Source of the DNA: Xestospongia bergquistia
Taxonomy: Eukaryota > Porifera > Demospongiae > Haplosclerida > Petrosiidae
Length of the DNA stretch: 64,000 bases
Assembly: GCA_963965975.1 (NCBI GenBank)
Contig: OZ014416.1
Coordinates: 7,564,001 to 7,628,000 of the forward strand
Direction: 5' to 3'
The notes beneath the pieces are model-generated. The model worked only from the letters and a program-made list of their open reading frames with translations. It did no database searches and was not told the origin of the DNA. Shown in pieces: positions 36,201-46,294 of this stretch. The translations under genes and the position numbers were made by a program. Each line of letters opens with the position of its first letter. The first letter of the stretch is position 1.

Positions 36201-39200
36201 CTAATATATTATATGTTTATTTTATGTTATAATTTTATAGAAGATGTCATGCAAACAGACCAAAACACAATTGAACAGCAAAATGATGGTAAGTTAATAT
36301 TCCTTAATCTGTACATGATTACATAATGATTATTAAATAACAATTTAAATTATTTTATATACTTCACAATACAGATGTGGATGAATGTGTTAATGAGTCT
36401 ATTACTGAGGACAATAACACTGTTAGTGGTAAGTTCATCATGACTATAATTAGTAGAAAGATGATATACATTATTAATTCTATCAAGTTTGTGTATATTT
36501 TATTCTAATGTAGTGACTACTAGGTTTAGCAATTTTTTGAGCCACATCCAAATTGACTAGACAGTTTTATTCATGATATTAAAATTTTAGAGATTATTAC
36601 AGTAGTTACTAAATTACTAGTTACTATATGTCTTCACTTACAGCAGTTGCCCTAGAAGATAAAAGTGTTGATAAAAATATCAATGACATTAGTAAGACTA
36701 TTACTGGTAAGTTGATATCATTATGTTTGACTAAATACATATTGTAGACATTAGAGAAAGTAGACCATCCTATTTACTTTGAAGCAAGCATACTTACTGC
36801 ATTTAACATAAAAACAAGGCCCAACTTTAGTATATACTTGTACTAATATTTCTTTAACATACACATCATATAATATACTGGCTGACTGAAAGTGTTGCAG
36901 GTCAGACTTGGAGTCAAATAAATTAGTATTTGTATTTAGTTATATTTAAATACATTGTAAGAGTATTTGTATTTGTATTTTTAAGTTTGAAAACTCTAGA
37001 TATTTGTATTTGTAACTGAAATACACTGCAAAAGTATTATTTGTTTACTAATTGTTTTATGCCTTTGACAATATAGGTGTTGATAATAGTGTTAGTGAGT
37101 CTATCACTGACAACAGTCATAGAGTTAATGGTAAGTTTATTATTATTATAATTGGTAAAATGTGGTTCATTACATCATTGTATACATACAGTTTAAAAGA
37201 ACACATACCTCCAATAAATATTAAATGAATTATATATATATAATTTATTTTTCTGACTGTTGACATATTATATATAGTTTAATATACATGTTATATAACA
37301 ATTATATTGAAAAGCAATGTAACTATTAATATATAATTGTCACTTTGTTCTACTCAATATTCTATAGAATGTACTAAGGAATCAAGTGCTGCTGATTCAA
37401 CTCAAGGCTCTATTACTGACGACTTATCAATAGAACATCAGGTATGATATATCATATTAAATAGTAGATTATATTAATTGTAGTTATTAACAAATTCAAT
37501 TCATTAAAGATATTATGGGATATTCCTCTTGCCAGTTTGTAGTTATTAACATAATAGCTTCTTTTAATAATCAGGAGATATTGTTGCTAATCAAATATTT
37601 TGTTTTCTGTCAACTGCATAGTATTATCACCAGATGCTAAATAGCTTAATATGAGAAAGAGCATTTCGTATATTCACAGTAAGATGGCAGATTTCAGAGA
37701 TTTTCTCCAGATAAGTAGTTTTTCATATTAAGCAAGTTTGTATCTGGACCTGTGAGTAAGTGAACTGAACAGCCATATCATTATATAGCCACACCCTTGA
37801 AACATTTTTTTCTTGTTGAGGGTTCTTAGAAGCATTGCTAAATTTGACAAATATAGATTGATAGTTTCACTGTGTGACAATGAATACTATTAACAATTAC
37901 ATTGTAATTCCTTACCTCCAGTATTAGCAATAATATAGACAATAGTTACATTATTAATATTGTGTATTGTAAAACTAAATTACCTCATATATCATCACTT
38001 ATATCCTGTATCCAATAGCAACATTCTACTAATGAGCTATCAAGTGAACACAAACCAGATACTCTCCCTAGTAATAATACTACACAACAAGGTAATATAA
38101 GACATCTAAATAATATACACTACATATAATGTATGTGACGATTTTAATTGTGTTTATATAGAGTTATTTTATAGTCTATGTTGTTATAATTGACATAAGT
38201 AGTTTATATATGTTAATAAGATATCTTAATTAACTACTTCTCTTCTACTTATAAATAAATTAGTGTTTTACAATAGAAAGCATAAGTTTGTGTGGTAGAA
38301 AATAAGATAAATTGCTTAATAATGATACTTTAGTTATCATTATCATTGTAAACTAGTAATCATTATAGTTATTATAATTATGTTATTATTTATGTAGCCC
38401 AAACAAAGGGAAGTAGTGACATTTGTGATGATGATCTATTGGAGTTATTAACCACTACTGGTAAGATATTAAAATGTACTTGTTCACTACAGATGTTCCT
38501 CATATAATGATGACTTAGCAATTATTCTCAACAAAAATATCTTTATCTGATAAATGCATATATATACTGAAATATATATATACTGTATCTAGAAATTGGT
38601 TTGTTAAAAAACAATATATTCTTTTTACTAATGATTGTCTGCAATATTTTAAGTTTAAATTTAGTTGTTAGATGTAGTGTAATAAGTTTAGTAATTTTCT
38701 AATCCACACCATTATCAACATATAATGGTACATATATATATACTAATATTATTATGTGTTTATTTTTATTGTTATAAATTTGTAGAAGATGGAACACAAC
38801 AGACAATAACACAACTGAGCATTGAAGGTACTATATTTTACTGATTTCTCTAATTGTTCACATATTATATATAGTTTAATATACATGTTATATAACAATT
38901 ATATTGGAAAGCAATGTAACTATTAATATCACTTTGTTCTACTCAATATTCTATAGAATGTGCTAACAAATCAAGCGCTCTTGATTCAACTAAAGGATCT
39001 ATTACAGACAACTTATCAATGGAACATCAGGTTTGATTTATGGACTTATGTAGTAGATTGAATTAATTGTAGTCATTAACAAATTTAACAGTGTTAGGAT
39101 ATACATGTAATTCAAGATGTCTCACACTATTATAAAGTCACTATAATAAGTAACATTACTAATGGATAATTTATAGCTATGATAGTAAGTTTTCCAGATG

Positions 39201-40266
39201 AACTTTAATGAAGTAAAATTTAAAAACAAATCAAAGCTATAGAGACTATACTTGATAATAAGCCAGTGTCATTAGCAACAATTCATTAACAACTCAGTAA
39301 TTAGTCTTGTCAGCTAATAACATAATTAGCTTTTTTCAGTAATTAGGAGTTATCCTTGCTAATCAAATCATTTGCTTTCTATGAACTGTGTAGTCTCATT
39401 CCAGACACCCACTAGTTTAATGTCTGGAAGATTGTCTGATCTATTCACAGACAAAATGAGAAATCTCAGTTGTTGAAGTGATATGTTCCTGATAATACAA
39501 AAGTAGTTTCTGGCATCTGGGCATGCAACTGAGCAGCCACTCCCATGAAACATTCTTTGTGGTTGTGGGTTCTTAAAAACATTCCTAAGTTTGACATAAA
39601 TAGATTGATAGTTTCACTATGTAACCTACATAATATATCATCACTTATATCCTGTATCCAATAGCAACATTCTACTAATGAACAATCAAGTGAACACAAC
39701 GCAGATACTCTCCCTAGTAATACTACACAACAAGGTAATATAAGACATCTAAATAATATACACTACATATAATGTATGTGATGATTTCAATTGTGTTTAT
39801 ATAGAGTTATTTTATAGTCTATGTTGTTATAGTTGATATAAGTAGTTTATATATGTTATTAAGATATCTTAATTAACTACTTCTCTTCTAAATAGTTTAC
39901 TAACTATTCTTTAATTCAGTTACTTATCCTGTAGACACTAATGATCCATCAGTAATATTTCTGGATTATTTTGCTGATATCTGTGAAGCTATTCAAGTTA
40001 AACCTTTATTCACTGTTAATAGACTCCTTACTGCTAGATTGATATCATTGAATTTTAAAGAAGAAGTGAAAAGTATGAGTGGTGATGATTATGACAAAGC
40101 AGACAAAGTAGTTACTGAACTACAACGACAGATTAAAGAAAAGGGAATTAAATATTTAAAGGCTATTTGTGACTTCCTTCTAAAGCAGAACCACGGGTTA
40201 AAAGACATTGGTACAAGAATGAAAAGTCAACTAGAAAGTGAGACATTATATCATACATTACTATAA
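24246..40266 (+). CDS. Gene 2: ankyrin-Roc-COR-Death-CARD protein (about 1420 aa, 24 exons)
   Basis: Exons: 24246-24284, 25504-25596, 25988-26074, 27157-27255, 27653-27751, 28124-28225, 28366-28470, 29192-29290, 31831-31932, 32965-35031, 35190-35277, 35480-35752, 35933-35995, 36241-36288, 36375-36428, 36644-36706, 37077-37130, 37368-37441, 38019-38091, 38398-38460, 38786-38827, 38957-39030, 39665-39734, 39935-40266, total 4263 nt in frame. The start reads MAAQDLEKKQRRI. Eight ankyrin exons precede Roc-COR (276-964), Death (994-1084), linker and CARD-like end (1310-1420). The 5' half resembles gene 3 and the 3' half gene 1, introns included, so gene 2 looks mosaic. The function, as for gene 1, is inferred: a GTP-switched death-fold adaptor. 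Confidence 0.85.
24600..24700. other. G-run/C-run element end in gene 2 intron 1
   Basis: A run of eleven or twelve G, then caggggagcatttgccccccc and a second C-run lie within 70 bp, extreme for this AT-rich DNA. The same intron in genes 1 and 3 lacks it. The opening CAGGG and the facing G and C tracts resemble ends of hAT-type elements, but no partner end or transposase was found. Confidence 0.4.
25504..31932 (+). CDS. Gene 2 ankyrin-repeat exons (eight)
   Basis: Eight phase-0 exons of 87-105 nt. The first five and the pair at 28124 (WGQSPLHLAHWYKHDNIV) and 28366 (DDLLLTSAENDDIENV) have direct partners in gene 3 but not in gene 1. The exon at 29192 (YQQTCLHLASKGGYCDIV) is the single copy of the unit that gene 3 carries six times. 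The exon at 31831 (TPAHYAAEKGYVDVLKLL) pairs with the gene 1 exons at 9253 and 10944. Exon 25988 is ten codons shorter at its start than its partners at 6843 and 48317. Confidence 0.85.
29633..30290 (-). pseudogene. Broken ZNF862/KIAA1586-like (hAT-related) sequence in an intron of gene 2
   Basis: The minus-strand ORF at 29633-29989 encodes 118 residues with GYYTKWTEGKYLLGCALFID and LNSLLRTIKEIDKLSSKNLD. Upstream, outside that ORF, further pieces read TFDTFVKWQQELDKE and TVSWLECEPE. These resemble the widespread ZNF862-like proteins related to hAT transposases. A stop separates the upstream pieces (after LSRRSVV) and frames change, so it is a remnant. Flanking intron matches gene 1 up to about 29653 (gatctgttta) and again from about 30465 (gtgatcaataacttgcacat), so it arrived after the two introns were shared. 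Confidence 0.55.
32965..35031 (+). CDS. Gene 2 Roc-COR exon (689 codons)
   Basis: Very close to the gene 1 exon 12808-14883. P-loop GNKTAGKSS starts at residue 354, and switch II is DFAGHQEYY where gene 1 has DLAGHQEYY. The G4-like motif reads GSYADRF where gene 1 has GSHADQF. COR blocks SILSDKGLALFL and GFGWCLYCPNPFQFLSIRFL are kept. The frame is intact and ends at the same LNDYSFF..QNPL border before GTAAGT. Differences from gene 1 cluster around residues 540-780, in the COR part. Confidence 0.9.
35190..35752 (+). CDS. Gene 2 Death-domain exons
   Basis: Exons 35190-35277 and 35480-35752 pair one to one with 15046-15133 and 15327-15599 of gene 1 and have the same lengths and phases. The domain retains WYIIGECLGI, LAEVLQFWMD and VTWNTILQTIESPPI. 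Only scattered substitutions separate the two genes, and the intron between these exons is also nearly the same apart from a short insertion. Confidence 0.8.
35933..39734 (+). CDS. Gene 2 linker exons with duplicated cassette (11 exons)
   Basis: Eleven micro-exons match those of gene 1 in order: SSDICDDDLLELLTTTG at 35933 and 38398, the EDV/EDG type at 36241 and 38786, ECTKESS and ECANKSS at 37368 and 38957, HSTNELSSEHK at 38019 and HSTNEQSSEHN at 39665. Exon 36644-36706 is three codons longer than its gene 1 partner because of an earlier acceptor, and 38019-38091 has one extra Asn codon. Lengths keep the phase throughout. Confidence 0.75.
39935..40266 (+). CDS. Gene 2 last exon, first CARD-like domain
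   Basis: A 332-nt phase-1 exon with stop, encoding NDPSVIFLDYFADICEAIQ and the shared helices ending TRMKSQLESET. It is the direct partner of 19726-20057. The peptide is rich in charged residues and shows the amphipathic pattern of a death-fold bundle. Assignment to CARD rather than another death-fold class is tentative. Confidence 0.7.
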
Positions 40267-40424
40267 TTATATTAGATAATAAATATTTGTATAACTGAGT
40301 CTTTAATAATGTTATAATTGACTATTCAACTGTATATGAAAAATATATTTACTTTCTGGGTACTACAGACTTAGCTCCACCTACTTGGTATCCAGTCCTC
40401 TACAATTTGTTTTACATTGTGTAG

Positions 40425-40756
40425 GTACTACCGATCCATCAGAAATATTTCAAGAATATTTTTCTTATATTTGTGAATCCATTGAAGTTAAACCCATGTT
40501 CACTGTTAACCGGCTCTATTCTGCTAAGTTGATATCGTTAAATTTTAAAGAAGAAGTAAAAAGTATGAGTGGTGATGATTATGACAAAGCAGACAAAGTT
40601 GTTACTGAACTACAACGACAGGTTGAAGAAAAAGGAATTGAGTTTTTAAAAGTTACTTGTGACTTCCTTCTAAAACAGAACCATGGGTTAAAAGATGTTG
40701 GCACAAGAATGAAATGTCAACTAGAAAGTGAGACATTTTATAATACAACACTGTAA
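40425..40756 (+). CDS. Gene 2 alternative last exon, second CARD-like domain
   Basis: Also 332 nt, phase 1, with its own acceptor (tttacattgtgtag) and stop. It reads TTDPSEIFQEYFSYICESIE at the start, more diverged from the first CARD-like exon there than in the rest. With the gene 1 pair, this shows that the doubled terminal exon is older than the gene duplication and has stayed open in both genes. Confidence 0.7.
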
Positions 40757-41179
40757 CACATTGTATTGCATTATATTACAAAATTAGCATTTTTATAACT
40801 AATTAATGATGTTATAATTGAGTAATCTATTATATATGACCAAAATATTTTTACTTTTTATGTACTGCAGGTTTAGCTCCGCCTACTTAATCTCCAGTCT
40901 TCTACAATTTTTTTTTACTTTTTACATTTGGCTATATTTCCTTAGTACAGCTGGTTAATGAATATACTTACAAGTTAGAGAGTTTAGACCCTTAGTTTCT
41001 TATATTATTGTTTGCTGTTGTCTTTGTTAATTATTTCATTATTAAAATACATAACAAATTAATCCTCTGTTATTATTATTATATCAATAACATAAAATAT
41101 GAAGTAATCCACGATTACATATCTACAATATTTTATTAAAACAATATACAATATTATACAGTAATAATATTATCTAATA
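40757..41179. other. 3' flank of gene 2
   Basis: No gene seen. The sequence is collinear with 20546-20930 after gene 1 and, less well, with 451-1080, including ctgcaggtttagctccgcct and attaaaatacataacaaatt. It probably holds the gene 2 3' UTR end, but no clear AATAAA was found close to the stop. Confidence 0.5.
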
Positions 41180-42691
41180 CCGTGGCGTTCAAAAGAGTTC
41201 GGCCACCCACGCGGAAGTTGCATTATTGAGTTTATTTAATTAACCACAACTACACGTGTACTGTTTCTGTGCTATTTTTGAAGAGAAAGGCTAACACTGA
41301 GTGGTATGGAGTCAGTTACAGTTACATAAGAAGTTGGAGAAACGTTAGGGTAAGTAATATCTGTGTTTTAAACTAGGGATGATGTTTATTATCGTGTTTT
41401 TTGACAAAAACGAATAAAATAATATCTTTTGTAAGTAAAGATATCTAGTACTTTGTGTGCCCACCTCTTGCTTTGATAACAGCTTCAATTCTTCGTGGCA
41501 TTGACGAGACCAGGTTTCGTATTATCTCTGATGGTATATTCTCCCAAAGATCATTTAGCGTGTCCCATAATTGAGAGAAAGTTGTTGGCAATTTTTTTAG
41601 TTTCCTCTCTAAATAGTCCTATAAGTTCTCAATTGGGTTTAAGTCTGGAGATTGTGCTGGCCATGTAGTACAATTAACATCATTTTCATTCATCCAATCT
41701 GTTATTACATGAGCCTTGTGGCAAGATTCATTGTCATGCATGAAGATGTAGTCCAAACCTCTTATTGACCAGGCTGCATGATAGAATCATTGCGTTTTCT
41801 AGTATTTCTAAATACTGAAATCTATCCATCTTGTCTTTGACTTGTACTAATATGCCCTTTTCATTGCCACAGATACATCCCCACACCATCACACTGCCAC
41901 CACCATGCTTTACTGTACCCTGTATACAATCCTTATTAAATTCTTCTGATAGTCTACATCATATGTACATTCGACCATCACTATGGAAGAGATTAAACTT
42001 GGACTCATGAGACCATACAACTTTACTCCACATATCCTCTGTCCAGTCCCTGTGTTCCTTTATCCATTGGAGACGTTGTTGTTTGTGTCTCAGCAGTAAC
42101 AATGGTTTCCTTCTCGATATTCTACCATTTAATCTGGCATCTATCAGTCTTCTCTTCACTGTACTTGAGGAAGCCATGACATTATCTTCCTCCTTCCATA
42201 TATTAATTTTTTCAGAAGAGGTGCTGTTAGTTTACGATCTTGAATTGACTTTAATACGAGACTTCTATCTTCTCGTGTTGAAGATAATTTGACGTCCAAC
42301 TCGTGGTTCATCAGTTACTGATTTATTTTTCTTGTATTTTTGGATAAGATTATTTATTGTACTCTGGTATTTTTTAATTGTTTCGATATAACCCTAGATG
42401 ACAGTTTAAGTTGGTGGAAAGCTATAATTTGACCTCTCTGGAACTCACTTGTTGGTTTTCCTCTGGGCATGTTGTGTTCAGTTTTTTCTAATTGTTTCCA
42501 GGCACCTCTTGTAAGTCAAGGACAAGTTTATGACTGCTGCTCTAATTGCTCCTGTGTAAACAGCTTTCGATAGACGTAACTGAGCAGCTGTTAGATGTCT
42601 ATCAAGTACTGCGCATTGTCTAAGAAAATAACCTTAAGTATTATTTTTAATGAGAAACACGTGGGTGGCCGAACTCTTTTGAGCGCCACTG
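41180..42691 (-). mobile_element. Tc1/mariner transposon, degenerate, with TA target duplication
   Basis: Inverted ends ccgtggcgttcaaaagagtt and its partner (right end ...aactcttttgagcgccactg) match over about 32 bp. TA flanks both sides (41178-41179 and 42692-42693). The 1512-bp length is usual for Tc1. A transposase reads on the minus strand from an ATG at 42470 to about 41450, roughly 340 codons. The helix-turn-helix start is clear (GKPTSEFQRGQIIAFHQLKL). In the catalytic region the first Asp is lost (WSHESKFNLF where Tc1 usually has SDES), and several in-frame stops and shifts follow. It is inactive. Confidence 0.9.
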
Positions 42692-43420
42692 TAATATTCT
42701 ATAACACATTTACTAATAGCAGTAAGTAGTTATCTAATGTAGTGTCTTTATTGTTTAGTAGATTGAACGTTTAAATAGTTGTTGAACTAGTTGGTCAAGT
42801 TTATCTTGTACATCCTACAATAGTGACATATAAATAGAATATATAAAATAATACTAACTTGACTAGCTAAGTATTGTTTTGTTTGTAGTATTAGTTCTAC
42901 TATTTTCCAGTCATCAATCTCTCCAGGAGACACACCCTCTATTAGTTGAGGATTAAAATGAAAGAAAGGAATAGGATCACGATATTTCTGACATGAGATA
43001 GCAAATTTGTCAGCAGTTGTCTCTGACTCACCAATCTACAGTAAATAAGAGATCATGTAATATATAAACTAACAATGTTATATTATCAAACATACTACAT
43101 GGACATAACTGAACACAGTTTACATAGAAAAAAATTTATAACAAAAGAAGAAGGAACTATTAACAAGCTCATGACTATATTTGGAAGTTTGAGTGAATAC
43201 AATTAGCTATTGACTATGTTATGTATACAATTAAACATTTACTTATAAGGTCATCTCAGTTATCTGTTTTCTTTGATTCCTCTTCAATGAGACTATATGT
43301 TAACATTATTTAGTTATTCAACTCACAGCTTGAGTTAACATGTCCACCATTTCTTTAACATACTGTAATGGTTTCTTAATATTAAATCCTTTGCCCCATT
43401 CTCCTCCTTCTAACGTCTTA

Positions 43421-43819
43421 CCATAAGGGTATAAATTTTCGTGAGGGATTTAATTTCACTGTATTCGTGGGTTGTTGTTTAATCACGAAATTTAACTTTT
43501 ATTCCACCCATGCATAATCACATGATCTCAATAAAGAGTGTAAATAACGGTTACTGTAAAGGGTTACTTCTTTCTATTTTACACTGAAGTACTTCTCTGT
43601 CAACTGCCTCCCAGATTTTCTTGTATATATGGTACCCTCTCACTATGGATTCATAGGAGTAGCTAGCCATACTTCGCGAAAATCACGCTTGTGTTCACAA
43701 CACGTGTCTGATACAACACCCATTAATTAATATTTCACACCCACTAAACACGAAAGTTAATCCCCACGAAATTTAAATAAAGCAAAATTTAAACCCTCGA
43801 AACTTTTGTACCCTTACGG
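43421..43819. mobile_element. 399-bp MITE inside a phospholipase exon
   Basis: Inverted ends CCATAAGGGTATAAATTTTCG and CCGTAAGGGTACAAAAGTTTCG (minus-strand reading of the right end), each flanked by TA (43419-43420 and 43820-43821). Removing the element and one TA restores an open patatin reading frame (VGTGIYPDKTLEGGEWGKGF), so it landed in coding sequence by a TA-specific, Tc1/mariner-like mechanism. It has no transposase. Confidence 0.85.
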
Positions 43820-44400
43820 TATCTGGATATATACCAGTACCCACAGACATAGCTAATAGAAAATGTCACTCTGGTATTCCCATAGACTGGTCATACACTC
43901 TTTCATAGCAAACTCACATGGATTATTAGCCATAACACCTCCATCAACATACTTGGCTTGATAGGGTGTAAAATACATAGGAGCAGCACTAGTTGCTTTC
44001 CAAGCAGGAACTATGGAAGGAAATTATCTATTGTTTAGTTACATATTAAAACTTACTGTCTGTTAGTTCTGGTTTATCTGTCATAAAGTTATTAAAAAAT
44101 TGAACTTTAATTGGAAGTTGTTCTTTGTTAACCGTACATATCATTATTCTAATAAACAAATGATCATAAGTACATATTATATATCAATTATACTTTGGTT
44201 TATGGATAATGTTAAGTGGAGTATCTCCAATTTCTCTTTTTAGAATGTATTCAAGATTACGTGATTTTTGTGCCATATTAAGGAATGTACCAGCAATACC
44301 TGAACTAACAAATACCTCATTCTTCATTTGAAAGTACACTTGTTTCATCTCTCTCAGTGTCTTATTACCTGTATATAGAAATAAATAACTAATACTCTAT

Positions 44401-44520
44401 CAGTACTTACCACAGTGACCTAGGATAGCTACCATTAGTAAGCTCTAGACTAGTGAACATCAGTACTTACCACAGTGACTTAGGATAGCTACCATTAGTA
44501 AGCTCTAGACTAATGAACAT
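44401..44520. repeat. 60-bp direct duplication at the phospholipase catalytic exon
   Basis: 44401-44460 and 44461-44520 differ at only two positions. Each copy contains the end of a patatin exon (minus strand LLMVAILGHCG) with its GTAAGT donor, while the upstream part of that exon with the catalytic Ser is missing. A recent rearrangement therefore struck exactly the nucleophile exon. Confidence 0.85.
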
Positions 44521-46294
44521 CAGTACCACCTACCCAGGACTCTAGGCTCACAGGTGTCACATTGACTTAGTAGTTTTACCAGTTGACCCTGTTTTGCTAT
44601 ATCTCTAGGTATTAGTTCTTGATAGTTCTTTACTGATATATCAGCTCCAAATGCAACAAGAATTTTGCTGTACAAATTATCATTTTTCTAAATAAAGTAA
44701 GTGCGAGGAACTACGGTAGTTTCATTATTACTATATTAAAACAATAAGTTGGAAAAAGCTCTCAACTTTACATGTACATGCATAATATACTGATGAATTA
44801 AAAATAAAATTGGCCTCACAAGAGACTTAATTCTTTTAAAAACTTACCTCAGCTGTAATGTGCAATGGAGTATTATCAAAGTAGTCTCTTGCATCAATAT
44901 CAAAGCCACACCCACTTTGTAGTCACATTAGTAGTAACTTCTCTTTGAGGTTTCTGTACATACCAATGAAGAGCAGTATATCCATTATAATCTCTGATAT
45001 TAGGGTCTATAGTTTTATCTTTAAAGGTGTCATGTAGTTGCTATAGAGAGAATACATTAACTGTATATGAGAAAAGAAAGAGTGTCAAACTCACATTTAA
45101 ACTTGCTCTATGAAGAGGAGGTAATTTTGACTTGAAATTCCTGGGTGTAAATAAAGTAACATTAGATATCAATGCATTGTATATTTGTTACATTGTACCA
45201 CATAACATAACAAAACATTTCATTTGATGATTAAATTTGAACAATATACCTAGGCCTTCAATTAAATAGTGTTTAATTTAATTTGTAATTGTTCTCTTAT
45301 TCAGTAAGAGTAGGAAATATAAAAAAGGATACTATTATGACATTATACTTTGTTCTCATCATTAAACTAATCCACTACATTTGCAGTCTTTATACTACTA
45401 ATATATTTATTAGAGATATACAGAGATTATCTGATCATGTTCTCTTACATACTTGTATGTTAGGTGTCTCTGGAGTTGATTCTCATTCTCAATTTCATTG
45501 ATATCCAACTGTGTTAAAAGATATATAAATATATAGATCAATGGAAGGATTGAAAAATGAATGGATACACTTTACAATACATAACATACTGTTTTTTCTT
45601 TGATATCTTCTTCATAATCTCCTACATAATGATGTCGTATTGACATAAAATCATCAATTGTCAATCTAATATAGGTATGAGACTAGAAGGATCAGACTCA
45701 TATGGACTCATACCAGTACCATGGATTGGGAATGTAGTATATAAAGATCATTGGCCTTTGTTCCTGATTGTTCTTATGTTCAAGTTTATATTCTTTACTT
45801 CTTTTAGAATAAACATGTTTTCTCTCATAATCAGGTGATTCTTGACAAATCTTATGTTAAAATTGTATTTCAAAAACCTGTGTTATTGATACAGAACCTC
45901 TACCTGGTATCTTAGTATGTGGCTTTGGAGATGGTTTTTGTTCATTAGTTTGTTGTGGTTCTGATGGCTCTTGATAACGAAGTTCAATTATCTTCAATTA
46001 ATCTTCACCATGGAAACTAGATGGATGTGGTCTTTGCCATGTCCGGTTCTCAGGTTCTGTTCGTCCTGGTACTGGAGATCTTGAGATGTAGTTAGAGGAT
46101 CCTGGACATTTACATCTTGGTACTGGAATAGGCTGTGTTGTCTCCTGCTGCAGTAATGTTGAGGAAGGAGGAGTTTATTCTGACTTTCTGTGTGTTCTCT
46201 CCCTTTATAGTTTAAAAGGAACAAGACAACTTTGAATATTAGGTAGATTGAAATATGAAGAGGAATTTGTATATGAGGGATCGAATGATGCCAT

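Larger units (their letters stand above)
42755..46294 (-). pseudogene. PLA2G6-like (iPLA2) phospholipase with ankyrin repeats and patatin domain, pseudogene
   Basis: Minus-strand exons: about 45904-46294 (ATG at 46292-46294, Pro/Ser-rich), 45714-45850, 45590-45664, 45453-45508, 45095-45140, 44848-45040 and 44534-44687 (ankyrin), a 44411-44440 fragment, 44194-44368, 44057-44148, 43327-44010, 42859-43035, 42755-42814 with stop and AATAAA just after. Homology to PLA2G6 is clear in MKQVYFQMKNEVF, LEYILKREIG and DGGVMANNP (catalytic Asp motif). Damage: one shift plus a stop in 44848-45040, only the tail (LLMVAILGHCG) of the exon that should carry the nucleophile GTSTGG, one shift after WEYQSD, and a MITE inside exon 43327-44010. 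It faces gene 2 tail to tail and gene 3 head to head. Confidence 0.85.

Noticed and set aside
45994-46224. Separate small gene on the minus strand
   Set aside because: Explained as the Pro/Ser-rich first exon region of the phospholipase pseudogene read in one frame.
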